Below, piece after piece: positions 42,660 through 54,300 of a stretch of 64,000 bases of DNA. A model generated the notes under the pieces. It had not been told where the DNA came from. It saw nothing but the letters and a program-made list of their open reading frames with translations, and searched no databases. Positions within the stretch are counted from its first letter, which is position 1. Every line of letters starts with the position of its first letter. Both the position numbers and the translations under genes were made by a program. The DNA lies in NCBI GenBank assembly GCA_025769875.1, contig JAGFNK010000135.1, positions 1-64,000 on the forward strand. Reading direction: 5' to 3'. The DNA is from Russula earlei. Lineage: Eukaryota > Basidiomycota > Agaricomycetes > Russulales > Russulaceae.

Positions 42660-44190
42660 TTCTAAATTTTACTCAATGTATTCTCCAACACACGCTTATA
42701 CATCATCTATCGCAATCTTCAAGTCAGTGCTCTCTCGCCCATCCATCAACTTGGGGTTAAGCAGTCCGGACAGATAATGTGCCTCCCCAATCCCCCCCCC
42801 CCCCAATCAAAGCCTAGAACAATCACTTTTTCTCCTTCGCAAACGATGTTAGGTTCACGTAGGCCCCCGTGGACCAACCGATCCTTGTGGAATGATGCCA
42901 TGAGCGTCCGTAGGTCACCAAACCACTTGTCACGGTGGGTCGCAAGGTTTGGTGATCGTGCGGATCACGAAAGATATTCCATAGCAACGAGGGACCAACC
43001 TCCCTCCTGGGAGTCGCCTGTAGCCGAGAATCCGTGGCGCGCGTCCCAGTTTAGATCTGTCCAAAGTCTCAGCAATGGACAGGAGACGGCTACTCCTGCG
43101 TATCGGGATGGAGCCTAAGAATACGTAATTGAGACTCGCCAGTAGCGTTAAACCTGGGCTGATATCGAGATGTACGGAAATCTGGGGTGTCCGATTGTTC
43201 GGATGAAGCGACTTGCGTCATCATCAATGCGACGCAAAAGAACCAATGCGCCAGAAAATGCAGCATAGAGCCTCTTTCGATCGTTACCGTTCGCAGGCGG
43301 ATGAGATACATGACAGCCCAGGAGTAAGGCTGACGATGCGCCAAAGGTCAAGGTATATAATCATATGGGGCCTCATATCCCATGTCAGACTCATACGAAG
43401 ACCATGAGATATTCAGTTTACCAACAATCGTCAGGCCTAGGCACGGCACTCTCCAACCAAGGAACACGTTCCTGTGACGTTCCATTGTTTTTTTTTGTGT
43501 GAACGGGCAGCGGAACCGGCGAGTTCAACCACGGGTATCGACCTGACGTCGGCGAGCTCGATTTTCGAATTCGACAATGCACGATGCTGAGCCGTGTGGT
43601 CCGTGATAGTGGGCCATCCTGACGGCCACGATAAGCTTTGGACAGCCACCGTCACGAAGGGAAAAGATTGAACACGATTTTTTCCCTTCGTGACGGTGGC
43701 TTGCTTTCTAGGCCCATTACCTTCCGCGGTAAAACGCGGTCATCGGTTTGGCAAAGGAATCAACAAGACATCTCCAGATTGTTCCGCCTCGCATCCGAGT
43801 GCGTCCATAAATCACCGAGGCCGCCATATAGGAGGGAAGGATCAGAGAGGGGACGGTCGTCCAAAAATCCTTTGATCTATACGATCCGAGATGGGGAGAA
43901 CTCGATCCTTCCAGATAAGTATTTTGCCCCTCTTTCGTAAAAATCCTCGTGATTACCTCGGCTTGACTCGTCACTTCACTTCACACGTCAAAGCCCCGAA
44001 GTTTCTTGCGGCGTCGGCCTCAACTAGGGTGCTGCCCGATATGAGCACAGAGGTGGAAGCAGAAGAAACCAGGCTCTGTGATTGGTATTTTGGGGCATGA
44101 TCATCTGGTACGAGCGCAGTCGTACGATAAAATAAATGGCCCTGACGTCGTTTCCATCTCTAACCCCCCCCCCCCCCCTTACATTTCCAA
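42660..44190. other. Intergenic stretch with homopolymer and hairpin
   Basis: No gene recognised. It contains a 13-C run at 42792-42804, the 21-bp-arm hairpin at 43645-43700 and a 15-C run at 44164-44178. Confidence 0.45.
43645..43700. repeat. Perfect 21-bp inverted repeat with 14-base loop
   Basis: Arm 43645-43665 (starting GCCACCGTCACG) is an exact reverse complement of 43680-43700. The RNA of either strand would form a stable hairpin. There is no run of T directly after the arm that would make it a typical polymerase III terminator, and no adjacent coding gene that it clearly serves. Confidence 0.85.
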
Positions 44191-45300
44191 CCCGGAGTTC
44201 ACGGTTGACATCTCGAACGGTTCACTCTCGAGTTCTTCCGGTAGACATTGTAGAACTGCAACGCTGATGGGATCGATCCCATCAGCGTCGCAGCCCTGCA
44301 TGTCTACCACTCTGCCCCTTCCATCCGTCTCAATGTCCGTGCACACCTTGGCCAAGGCTCGGCGGAATCACTCACGGTGCTGAATGGGATGGAATCGGAA
44401 CAATCGTGGGAATCTGTGCCCGCGAACGATGGAGGGTCACAAAGGTGGAGCGAATACCGCCGCCTTTTTCGCCAGACGGCACCCGGATCTGTCTCTGGCT
44501 CTCGGATCGCACAGTCGCGGTCGGGGACACGGCGCGCGAGCGCTGGCGCCACCATCGAGACGCTCGAGGGCCTCAGATATTCGGTCCTCGCCATCGCATT
44601 TTTTTTTTTTTTTTTCGCCCAGACGGCATCCGGATCGTCTCTGGGTGTTTGGATCGCACAGTCCGGATCTTGGGTACGAGTACCGGTGCCGTGGTCCGGA
44701 CCCCTCATCAGGGGCCACAAAGATCGGGTCTTGGCTGTCGCGTTTTCGCCAGGGTGGGCACCCGGATTGTCTCTGGGTCTTCGGATTGCAACATCGGACA
44801 CGGGCACTGGCACCGTCATCCAGACTCTCGAGGGCAACTGGACGTCAGTGCGTGCCATTGCAATCCATGGCTTGTACTGCACTACCGATGGGTGGGTTTG
44901 TAAAGCTTATCGCGCCCATCTCACGAGACTGTCAGGTCCCAGTGTCTTGCAGGCCAAAGCGTCAAGATTCATACAAGTCTAGTCTAGTACTACGTTTACG
45001 AAGTCGCACCGTTATCCGGCACTTCCCACCCAGCCAACTATCATTATCGCATCTCTCAAAAGCGGAGATGACATTTCAGTCGGCTTCCGACGCTGCGGCC
45101 TTATTTAAAATATCGTACATGGGAGTTCTACTTACGACCCAGATAATCAACATTTCCTGCCAGAAGAAATGTTTTCATTATCAGGAAAGCACTTGGGCGC
45201 CGGGGAGGTGGTGCTGTGCTTGTGAGAGCCAGAACATGACATGGGCCAAGTTGGGAGATGAGCGGATGGCATTACGAGCCATACCAGACTTGTCAGTTCA
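44190..45300 (+). pseudogene. Shattered NACHT-WD40 tail, copy D
   Basis: The region starts with the segment equivalent to 38776-38940 (GTTCACTCTCGAGTTCTTC, GGAATCTGTGCC..CGAACGATGGAGGGTCAC). It continues through remnants of three or four WD40 units in changing frames (GATCGCACAGTC, GACTCTCGAGGGCAACTGGA) and ends with the conserved tail TSVRAIAIHGLYCTTDGWV. The start of R1 follows (CAGTCGGCTTCCGACGCTGC). A 17-T run at 44599-44615 and many indels interrupt it. No function remains. Confidence 0.82.
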
Positions 45301-45357
45301 TAGACAGTTCTTCACGGAAAGCAGACTGAACAGATTGTCTACCATTGGAAGACGCTT

Positions 45358-45380
45358 GGGGGGGGGGGGGGGGGGGGGGG
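45358..45380 (+). repeat. 23-base poly-G run
   Basis: An uninterrupted run of G follows GACGCTT in the decayed R1 portion of copy D. Its length is at the limit of reliable sequencing. Confidence 0.8.
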
Positions 45381-45399
45381 TTATAGCAATCGTCTCGTG

Positions 45400-46048
45400 C
45401 CGGCACATCGTACAAAGACTGCCAAGCTGAATGGCGCCACCAAAAGACCGACGCATTGAGCGGGTTTGGGCACCGCGCAAACTGATTTGCGCGATGCTTT
45501 CGAGTCGTAGAGGCCCTTCTCTCGAGGCGATCAGGCGTCCGAATACCGGAAGGTCGCGAGTCGGTCCAAGCGAGCGCATCGTGATGAAAGGACGGAAGGA
45601 GCCGGCTTCGTTTGCCATGTATGTCAAGAGGGGGGAGCAGACCAGTCTGCTCAAGCAACCCGCTCGGCAGGGCCGCAGGTGGATCCAGGTCGGGGCCATG
45701 ATCGTGGCATGTTGGCCGCGCGCCGCGCCGTCGAGAGAGAACAGAGACGAGTGGCAAAGTGACGCGTTTTGAGATATGTCGACTTCACTCCATCCATGAT
45801 GACCAGATGCGGGGTCCTGCTGCCAGTGCGCACAACGGGTAACGGGCCTCCCGAAGGCTTTCATTCATAATCGACATTGCATCTGCGGTCCAAGGCCATC
45901 GTCCAACAGCGCCTTTAAAAGGATTTTTTATTTATTTTTAAAAAGGAGTCAAAAAAAAACAAACAAAACAAATTGGCGGAAATAATGATAGTCGCTTGGT
46001 TACGAGGTATTTGCCGACGCATCCGATCTCATGTCATCAGTGCGTAAT
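45400..46048. other. Intergenic, no gene recognised
   Basis: Open frames on both strands exist (for example minus 45298-45864) but carry no recognisable domain and overlap each other. An A-rich stretch lies at 45920-45975. Confidence 0.4.
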
Positions 46049-46979
46049 TTAGAGCGCCACCCAAGCGCCGAGCAACACGCCGCCAGCCGTCGTCGCGAGC
46101 GCCGCGAGCACAGGCGCCGCCGACATTCGCCACGGACGGAGGTTCGCCACGGCGGCGTTCCCGGTCCTGAGACCGAAAGGGGGACCATCAGTTTCGTTTC
46201 GTTTCGTCCCCGATGACGGGCGGGTACAGTAGCCCTATCCTGAATGAACAAACACACACGTACCCCGCTCCCGCTCCCGTTCCCGCTCCCGTTCCGGTCA
46301 CCGCGCTCCCCGCGGCCGAGGTCGCGACGGTGTAGACGGAACCGGCAAAGGTGGTGAGCACGCCCGCCCCGCTTTCCGCGAGCGTGATGGCCGCGCCTCC
46401 GGCCGACGTCACTTCGGTGTAGACCTTGCCGCCGATCGCTGAGGGGGGCAGCAAAAGCCACACACCGGGGGGGCGACCGTGGTCGGTCGGGGCGGTCGGG
46501 TCGGTCAGTCAGGCATTCTGCGGCGAGCGAGAAGGACAGGACGGGACGGGACGGAACGGGACGTACAGGTGACCTCGGTGGCGACCTGGCCCGCGAGCGA
46601 CGTTGCCTCGGACAGCAACGACCCGCCGACGGAGGTCGCCTGTGAGAAGATGGACCCCGCTGCCCGCCCCCGGCCAAAAAGAAGTGAGTTGCGAGACCGT
46701 CGACGGAAAAGGGGGGGAACGCGGCAGCTGACCCACCTGCAGAAGTCACGTTGTTCGCGAGAGACTCGATGGCGGATTCGACTTTTTTTTTTTTTCGTCA
46801 CGTCAGCCAAGCTTTGGACTACAGTACCCACGGGGGGTACAAAAACATCGACCCCCTCGTGATCACGCCATATGATACGCACTCTGACGCTTCTCCTGAG
46901 GGTGGTGGTGGGGCTCTGGCCCAGCGAGGACCAGCGCGGCCATAGAAAGAGCGGCGAAAAGGCCGACGATGAACTTCAT
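46049..46979 (-). CDS. Small secreted, probably GPI-anchored protein
   Basis: Exon 1 begins at ATG 46979 with a signal peptide MKFIVGLFAALSMAALVLAG followed by HHHPQEKRQ. Further exons encode SLANNVTSA; SIFSQATSVGGSLLSEATS and LAGQVATEVT; KVYTEVTSAGGAAITLAE and GVLTTFAGSVYTVATSAAG; then a Gly/Ala stretch. The last exon, NAAVANLRPWRMSAAPVLAA followed by GGVLLGAWVAL and stop, has the hydrophobic C-terminus expected of a GPI signal. The body repeats an (A/S)TS-x-x-G-x motif. Introns of about 50-90 nt have GT..AG ends; one contains a poly-A run, another a GGGAC pentamer repeat. A cell-surface role is inferred from these signals. Confidence 0.72.
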
Positions 46980-46984
46980 GGGAC

Positions 46985-47571
46985 GAGGTGTAAAAAGGGG
47001 AAGGGTTGGGATGACATGTGAAGCGGTTCCCGCCCTGCGAACCTTTATACAGTAGGGGGTTGGGTCGGGTGGTTGTGGAAACCGAAACGCAAAGGCTCCA
47101 CCAATTGACTCCACAAGGCACAGGTTTCAATTACATACATTCATACTTAACGATTGTCGAGTTTTTTTTTTTTGCTTGCGCCGGGCGAGGCATCGTGTAT
47201 CTCGACTGTCCTCTGTGCTGCGGGTGGTCGTACAGGTATGCACTGCCCCGCTGGCTGGAATTTAAAACATTTCCCGACGATGGCCTACTAAAGGGCATGC
47301 TTGCACGGCTCGTGCGTGGATTGCACGGATCCATTTCGACTCGAGGACAAAATCAACTAGCTGGCGGGTGTGTTTCACATGCAGGAGAAAGGAGAGCGTT
47401 TGACCAATTGATTCGCAGACGACTGTGATGTATTACTTGGGAATGAGGCGGATGGTGGCAAAAGAAAAATGGGCGTGCATGTAAAATAAAAAAAAAAAAG
47501 ACGGGAAAAAGGAGAATGATAATAAGGGTGCACGACGGCAAGACGGAATGATCATCACACACGAACGAGAC
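46985..47571. other. Intergenic between two minus-strand genes
   Basis: Holds the presumed promoter of the secreted protein and the 3' region of the DUF262 gene. A poly-T run at about 47162-47174 and a poly-A run near 47490 are present. No further gene recognised. Confidence 0.4.
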
Positions 47572-50500
47572 TCATCTCAAAAACACACCCCCGCCGCCAT
47601 GAACCCACTGCCGTTGTCCAGGTCCGGGTCCATCACCACCACCAGACGTCCTGCGCGAGCGCAGGTATTCCTCGTATTCCCGCTCTCGTCTTGCCCGTTC
47701 GCGCCTAAAATCAAATTTGCGAGGCGCGTACCCAGGACTGCTGGCCCGCACAGAAGTATTACTCGGCCCGGGACCGCCACCATCGCCACCCATTCCGTCG
47801 ACAGCATCACCACCAGCACCAACATGCCCAGGGCGAGCGCGCCAATCACGCCCGCGGTGGACACTACCCGCGCTGTGGTAGCCATAGTCTCTTTCTCTGT
47901 CCCACGAACGCGAGCGGGAGGACCGGTAATCACGCGGGTGAGATCGGGACCGCGAACGGGACCACGATCTGGACCGAGAGCGAGAATAGGACCGAGAACG
48001 GGAGCGCCCACGGCGGTGGTACTCGCGCCCGCGTTCGTAGTCGTACTCGCGCCTGGGGCCGTTGCGGTGATCGTAATCGCGAGAGCGCGAACGGTACCGG
48101 CGATATTTGAGGCCGTGGGTTAGGCCGCTCGCGTTGCGCGGACCGATCGGTATCTTAGGCACCGCTGGTAGACTCGATTCGATGCGTTCTGGATTGACGG
48201 TTGGATTGAGGGTAGGCTTCACGGGTAGCTGCGCAGCCACGGCCGGGTGCGGGATCGGAATTGCGTTGGGTGGATCTTGAGTTTGCTGAACCTGCTGCTG
48301 CTGCTGCGATGAGAGGAGGGCCTGCAGCTGTTGCAGTGCCAAGGCGGTATTTAGATTATCAGCACCCAGGTCCTCGGACGGTACTCCTTGCCATGCTGGT
48401 GGAGACAATGCTTGTGTTTGTTGTTGAGGGCTTGTAGTCGACAATGTCTTGAGCCCCGCAGAAAGCGATAGGAGTTGCTGTAGGTTGTCCAGAGCCTCGA
48501 GGTTGATCGGAGCAACAGCGCTGCCTGGGACCGGCTGGTCTGGTGGTACGTCCGCTGTAGGTGAGACGACGGTGGGAGAAGTAGATGCGAGGCCAGATGC
48601 CCCGGAACTACGAGCACCCGCCGCGCGCAGCGCAGCGAGGCGGCCCATCGGCGTGCGATGCAGCCCAAGGACAGTCAACGGTTCGGTGTTTTCGATTTTT
48701 ATTTGCGGGGAGGTTAATGGAGGCGAAGCAGGGGGTGCAGATTGCGAGGAGGTGGATGACACGACGGGAGTCAGCGAAGGTGTTGGCGTTATGGACTTGT
48801 CGTCTTCGACATTCACTGCGGTGTCAGTTACAAGCGACGGCGCGGGGCCAGGCGGTGGAAGGGCTTCGGGGGCGGTCGGATGGCTTTCGGCTGTTGCAAG
48901 CGGTCGAAGAATTTTGGCAGGCGGCTGGCCAACGGATCTTCGGGATATTCGTTGCGTAGGAACGTACTCACTATCGCTACCTCCGCCGGAATATGAGGGA
49001 TCGTTGTCAGGCTCTACTCTACGCTTGCGCTTCTTGGGCGGAGGTAGCCGAGCGAGTCCCGAGCGAAATGAGGGCGCTGGAGCGGTAGCTGCTGACTGGG
49101 ATGATAGCACAGGAGGCGCCACTGTGGTAGGCGTACGAGGAAGTGGAGGCAGTGTTGATTGTGCACTTTTATCTCCTTCATTGTCGCTACGTAGAGTGAG
49201 CCTTGGCAATTTTTCCACGATAAACTTGAACAATAATTTACAGACGCGCCCATTGCTGCGCACGTCCTTCTCCTCGGCACGCACATCGGTGCGCATCTTT
49301 TCTACCGCATGACTAAGCTGCGTCAAGCTGAGCGTCTCCCGTTTCATGAATATCATGAGACCAATCATGATAAACTCGATGGGAGAGACACGCTGCGCGA
49401 AGGGTTTCTTGGAGGTCGCTTCCCGCACGAGGGCAAGGTACACACGAAAGGTATCGAGCACGCCAGTGCGCAACTTGGGCGGGACGGGTGTCGTCCGCGT
49501 CAACCACTTTTCCATAGTTTGGGTTGTTGGCGGTGCTTTGCACGCGGGAAGCTGCTCGATAAGGTATACGATCGAAGCCAGACCATGGAAGTCTCGCCCA
49601 CGAGCACGGCCCCAGTCAAAGGAGTTACCAAAGCCATCGATGCCGAGTACATGGGACTGGACTTCGCGGATAAAACTAGGCCAAGGGCCGACAATCGCTT
49701 GTAAGCGTTCTAAATTGCGTCAGACGACGAGTGTGAGAGGTCTCGATCAATTACACACCAGCAGGGGTGAGTGCTACACCAAGCTGAACCCGCTAGTCGT
49801 GTGTTTGTAAGGGAAAATGGATAGTGATATCGTGCAAGCACACCTGAAAAATTTCACGCTCTTGTTCGTCGGTCAAGCTATCGTATTCGACGCACACAAT
49901 CTGTTTGTTCGAGAAAGATTGTTGCAGCGGCGGTGGTAACAGCAAGCGTGCAGCCGTCCCGTATTTCTTGCACCAATAACGTTTAGCGGTGATTCTAGAA
50001 GCGAAAATCAAATCGTAAACCGATTCAACGGGGAAAAAATTTACTGGTCTCTGTCTGCTGCGATCAGATAAAGAGGTACAAAACAACAGGGAAGATAGAC
50101 GTACGAGGGATCTACGATCACACACTAGGATCAGTACAACAGCAAGGACCGGCGAGAAGCGGGAACACGCATGAGAATCATGCACTGAAGTTGAGTAGGC
50201 ACACCGGGATTGCAAACAACACCACTGGAAGAAGAAACGGTGGAGCACAAACCGCCTTCCACCACTGGATACGTTTGCGAACCAGCGTCCTCCACACCAA
50301 TTTTTTGTCGTGGGAGGGGGAGTAGGATATTCGAAGAGTCACAATGAAGAAGGCAGCACTCACAAGTCCATCCATGAATCTTGCACAGGCAGAATCAGAG
50401 TGAAATGAAGGATTCGATATCATACGGTACTCACTTCTGAATCGAGGTTAAGCGTTGCTTTCCATCGATACAAACACGGGTCTCGCTCCCATCTTCCGTG

Positions 50501-50997
50501 GTCGAAACAGCTTTCGAGAGGACGTGAGTGAGTGGAGATGAAGACGGGAGACGGCTGGCTGACCAAAGATGATGGGAGGAATGTAGTAGTTTCGAAAGAT
50601 AGAATCTATGAGACCAATCTGCTTTTGTTCTGACCAGACAATATCTGCAGGGTCGGGGTGCGAGAACAAATTGGTGGCAGGGGACAAAGTGAAAGGGAAC
50701 CATACCCCTTTGATAATCAGGATCCAAGTTGATCGATCCGTCGATGATTTGCTCTGGTGAGAGAGTGAATAGGGAGAGTGCGAGAGATGAAAGAAAAGAC
50801 GAGCCATACAGGGCTCTCACTGAGTAAGAGGTTGAGCGAGGCGGTCTGAGCGCATTGAGGATGGTGTAAGAAGAACGTTGATTGTGGGTGCTCTTTTTAA
50901 CGCTCGATGGCTTTGCTTTAGAGGCGATGAATTCATCGCCGTCATCGGAAGAGGTTATGTCCGTGAGATCTGAAGCGTAAAAGTCGGAGAAGGACAT
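47572..50997 (-). CDS. DUF262 domain protein with Arg/Ser-rich C-terminal tail
   Basis: Start MSFSDFYASDLTDITSSDDG at 50997. The DUF262 (ParB-like, GmrS-related) domain is spread over several exons: INLDPDYQR-DIVWSEQKQ, GLIDSIFRNYYIPPIIF, TRVCIDGKQRLTSIQKFMDG, KQIVCVEYDSLTDEQEREIF, then RVQLGVALTPAERLQAIVGP. Introns, e.g. at about 50645-50705 and 50520-50600, have GT..AG ends and restore the frame. The last exon (from about 49.7 kb) adds a helical segment (RVSPIEFIMIGLMIFMKR), about 300 disordered Ser/Pro/Gln-rich residues and a tail rich in RS and RD dipeptides (RSRSRSYSRSRSRSWSRS), ending GGGVFLR. In bacteria DUF262 occurs in GmrSD-type restriction. The fungal role is unknown; the SR tail suggests a nuclear or RNA-associated protein. 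Confidence 0.85.
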
Positions 50998-51391
50998 GTT
51001 GGCAGGGTGGCAGACGTGAAAGGAGCACACACGAGGCGAGGCGGGCAGACCGACGAATTCCGTGCCGCGAGGATTTTTCATTATTTCCAATTAAAGACAG
51101 TAAATAAATAAAAAAATTCCACGTGGTCAGGTCCTCGTCTCTGAGATCGAGTTTTGCGAGAGGGAAAGTCATGAGATAAACAAAACGAGAGAGCAGATGC
51201 TGGCGCCAAGAAGAGTTAGAGATCATCAATGGATGTTGTAAACGCATACAGGACAGGGACGTCCGAGGTCCGGAATATGATAAAAGCCATGACCGTTCAT
51301 CGGTCCAGTCACGAGTTTGGCACGTGGTCGCGTCAAGGGCAACGCGCCGCGCATCGAGAACAGCAGCATACATCCCGACTCGACATCAAGC
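50998..51391. promoter_or_regulatory. Shared divergent promoter region of DUF262 and SMC2 genes
   Basis: The two start codons face away from each other with 394 bp between them. The only open frames in it are short and overlap both 5' ends. No clear TATA box or named operator is seen; control is inferred from geometry only. Confidence 0.45.
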
Positions 51392-54300
51392 ATGCGCATA
51401 GAGGAGCTCATCCTCGAAGGTTTCAAATCTTACCCTGTAAGAACACAGATAACAGGATGGGACCCCTCATTCAATGCCATCACCGGCCTCAACGGCTCTG
51501 GAAAGTCAAACATCCTCGATGCAATTTGCTTCGTCCTCGGCCTGACTAACATGTCATCTGTCGGTCTTCATCCTAATCTAGCTCCCATTTTCTTCTCATG
51601 GAACCATTTTCCTTCTAGATGCGTGCGCAGAATCAACAAGATCTCATCTATAAACGCGGACAGGCCGGTATTACCAAGGCCTCCGTCACAATCGTCTTTG
51701 ACAACTCGGACAGAGACAACAGCCCACCTGGAATGGAAAACTACCCTCAGATTACCGTTACGAGACAGGTGTCATTCAAAATCATCATCGTGGCTCTTGT
51801 GAGACAGCACTAACATCCTTTGTAGATCGCTCTTCCAAATATCTCCAAATACCTCTTAAACGGCCACAAAGCTCAACAGAATATCATCCAAACCATCTTC
51901 CAAAGCGTCCAGCTCAATATCAATAACCCTAATTTCCTGATCATGCAAGGTCGTATCACCAAAGTCCGCCCCCTACACCTACACTCCCTTTTTCCGCCCT
52001 TTTCATCTAATTTTTAGGTACTCAATATGCGCCCCAAAGAAATCCTTGGTATGGTCGAAGAAGCTGCTGGCACGCGCATGTTCGAAGAGCGCAAAGACAA
52101 GGCCAAGAAGACGATGGGGAAGAAAGAGAAGCGTGTCGACGAGATTACCGCGCTACTCGCCGAAGAAATAACGCCTAAGCTTGACACGCTCCGTGCCGAG
52201 CGTCGCGCCTTCATCCAATATCAAAAGGCTAGTGCCGAACTCGAGCGCCTCGCGCGCGTCCTTCGCGCGTACGAATGGACAGACCACCGTGCCAAGGTCG
52301 CACGCAAGGACGCCCAGATTGGCGAGCGAGAGAAAGACATCGCGCAGGTGCGTCGTGACAAAGAACGTGCTGTGCGCGAGGCCGGGATCGCGGAGAAGAA
52401 TCGAGTAGAGGTTCAGACGCAACGCGATCGTGAGCTGAAGAAGGGTGGCAAGGTCACGCGCCTAGAGGAGGAAGCTAAGGAGCTCGAGAAGGTGGTCATC
52501 AAGCTGCGAACCCAGGCTGAGATCAAGGAAGACGTCATCAAGGACGAAGAGGCTGCGCAGGATGCCTCCGGACGTGAGCTCAGCGAGGTGCGTCCGTCTC
52601 CTTTTGAACCTCGTCGCTTTCACATTGGCTGATACATGAAGTAGCTCGAAGCAGCGCTGCTGGCAAAGAGGACGCAAGTGGATGCTGTCACAGCCGAGTA
52701 CAACGCCGTCAAAGAAAAACACACCGCAACGCAGACGGCACTCGCCTCCGCTGAAGATCTCCTTCAGACGCTTCTCACAGGCGTTGCCGGTACGTCCGCT
52801 CAGTCAGCCGGTGGTGGAGGGTACATGGGCCAGATTGCGGACACCCGCGCTCGGTTGGCACAGGCGGCTACCGAGGAAGAGCAGGCTCGCGTAGGGCTCG
52901 ACATGAGCAGACGCGAACTTGGTGAGCTCGAAAAACGCTGGAAGGCGGTGGAACGTGAGGCCGGCCAGGGCGAACGCGACATCAAGAGGATGCAGGTTGA
53001 GCTCGAGACGTTGCGGAAGAAAGCGGATGCGACCGGATGGAGTGCAGAGAAAGAACGTGCAAACGAAGAAGCGCTGCACAAGGCAAAGGACGACGCGATG
53101 CGTTGTGCACAGGTATATTCCTGCATCTCCAGCTCGCAGCCGAAGCGCTCAACACAAGGTTGCGTAGGAGCGGGATGCGGTGCGCTCGAGGCTCTCGCAG
53201 CTTGATTTCAATTATACACCTCCGCCAGGCTTTGACACGCGCAAAGTCAAGGGTCTTGTCGCGTCTCTCCTCGCGCTGAAGCCTGAAGACCACGGTAAAA
53301 GTACCGCGCTCGAGATCGCCGCAGGCGGCAAACTGTACAACGTCGTCGTGGAAGACGAACGGGTGGGCAAGGACCTCCTGGAGCGTGGTGGCATTAAGAA
53401 ACGTGTGACTCTTATTCCATTAAATAAGATTCGTGCTTTCAAGCTCTCCGCAGAAGTGCGTCATCGTCACCCCCTTTCTCCCAAACCTCCGGCGAACTCA
53501 TGACTGAACACAAAAATCTCCACTTCACAGAAATTGCAAAATGCTAATCACCTCGCACCAGGGAAAGTACGACCGGCGCTCTCGCTCGTCGGCTACCCAG
53601 ACGAGGTAGCCGAAGCCATCGCGTTTGTGTTCAGCGACACGCTCATCTGCGACGACCCGGCGTCCGCGCAGGCCGTCACTTTCTCACGCGAGGTTGGAGT
53701 ACGCAGCGTCACGCTCGAGGGCGACGTGTACGAACCGAGCGGGACTATGTCTGGCGGCGCGGCGCCGAGTGGGTCCGGCGTGCTGGTACGCGCGCAAGAG
53801 TTGCGCGCCGCTGAAGAGCGCGTCATTGCTGCGCAGAGGTCCCTTGCGGCTCTTGAACGCGAGGAGGCTGCCGGTCGCGCGAAAAGGGACGCATGGCGCA
53901 CACGCACGCGTGAAGTTGAGATCAAGGAGCATGAGCTGTGCTTGTTGGAAGAACAGGTTGGCACTAGTAATGCTGCACGGGTGAGTATCGTTTTCCGTCT
54001 CGACACATCTTTTGCTGAAGACGCTGTTGGTGTTCATTAAAGATTGGTGTGCAAATTGAAGAGCTCAAGCACTCGATTGCAGAGTTGGAGGCTACAGTGA
54101 AGACTGCGCAGGAGAAGCAGGCGGCAGCCAAGGCGGAGATCAAGAAGCTCGAGAAGGACATGGACGAATTCAAGAATAACAAGGAAGGGAAAACGGACGA
54201 GCTGAAGGTATTACCTCCTCTCCCGAACGTAACCCGTTCGCTTGACGGGTTCTCTTCTCAGGCGAACATCCAGAAGCAAAAGGCCGCACTGCAGAAACAA

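Noticed and set aside
45293..45864. Two overlapping minus-strand frames near the poly-G run
   Set aside because: One reads through the poly-G run as polyproline and neither shows a recognisable domain.
47018..47428. 136-residue plus-strand frame between two minus-strand genes
   Set aside because: It overlaps the 5' region of the secreted-protein gene, contains a homopolymer-encoded Phe run and has no domain.
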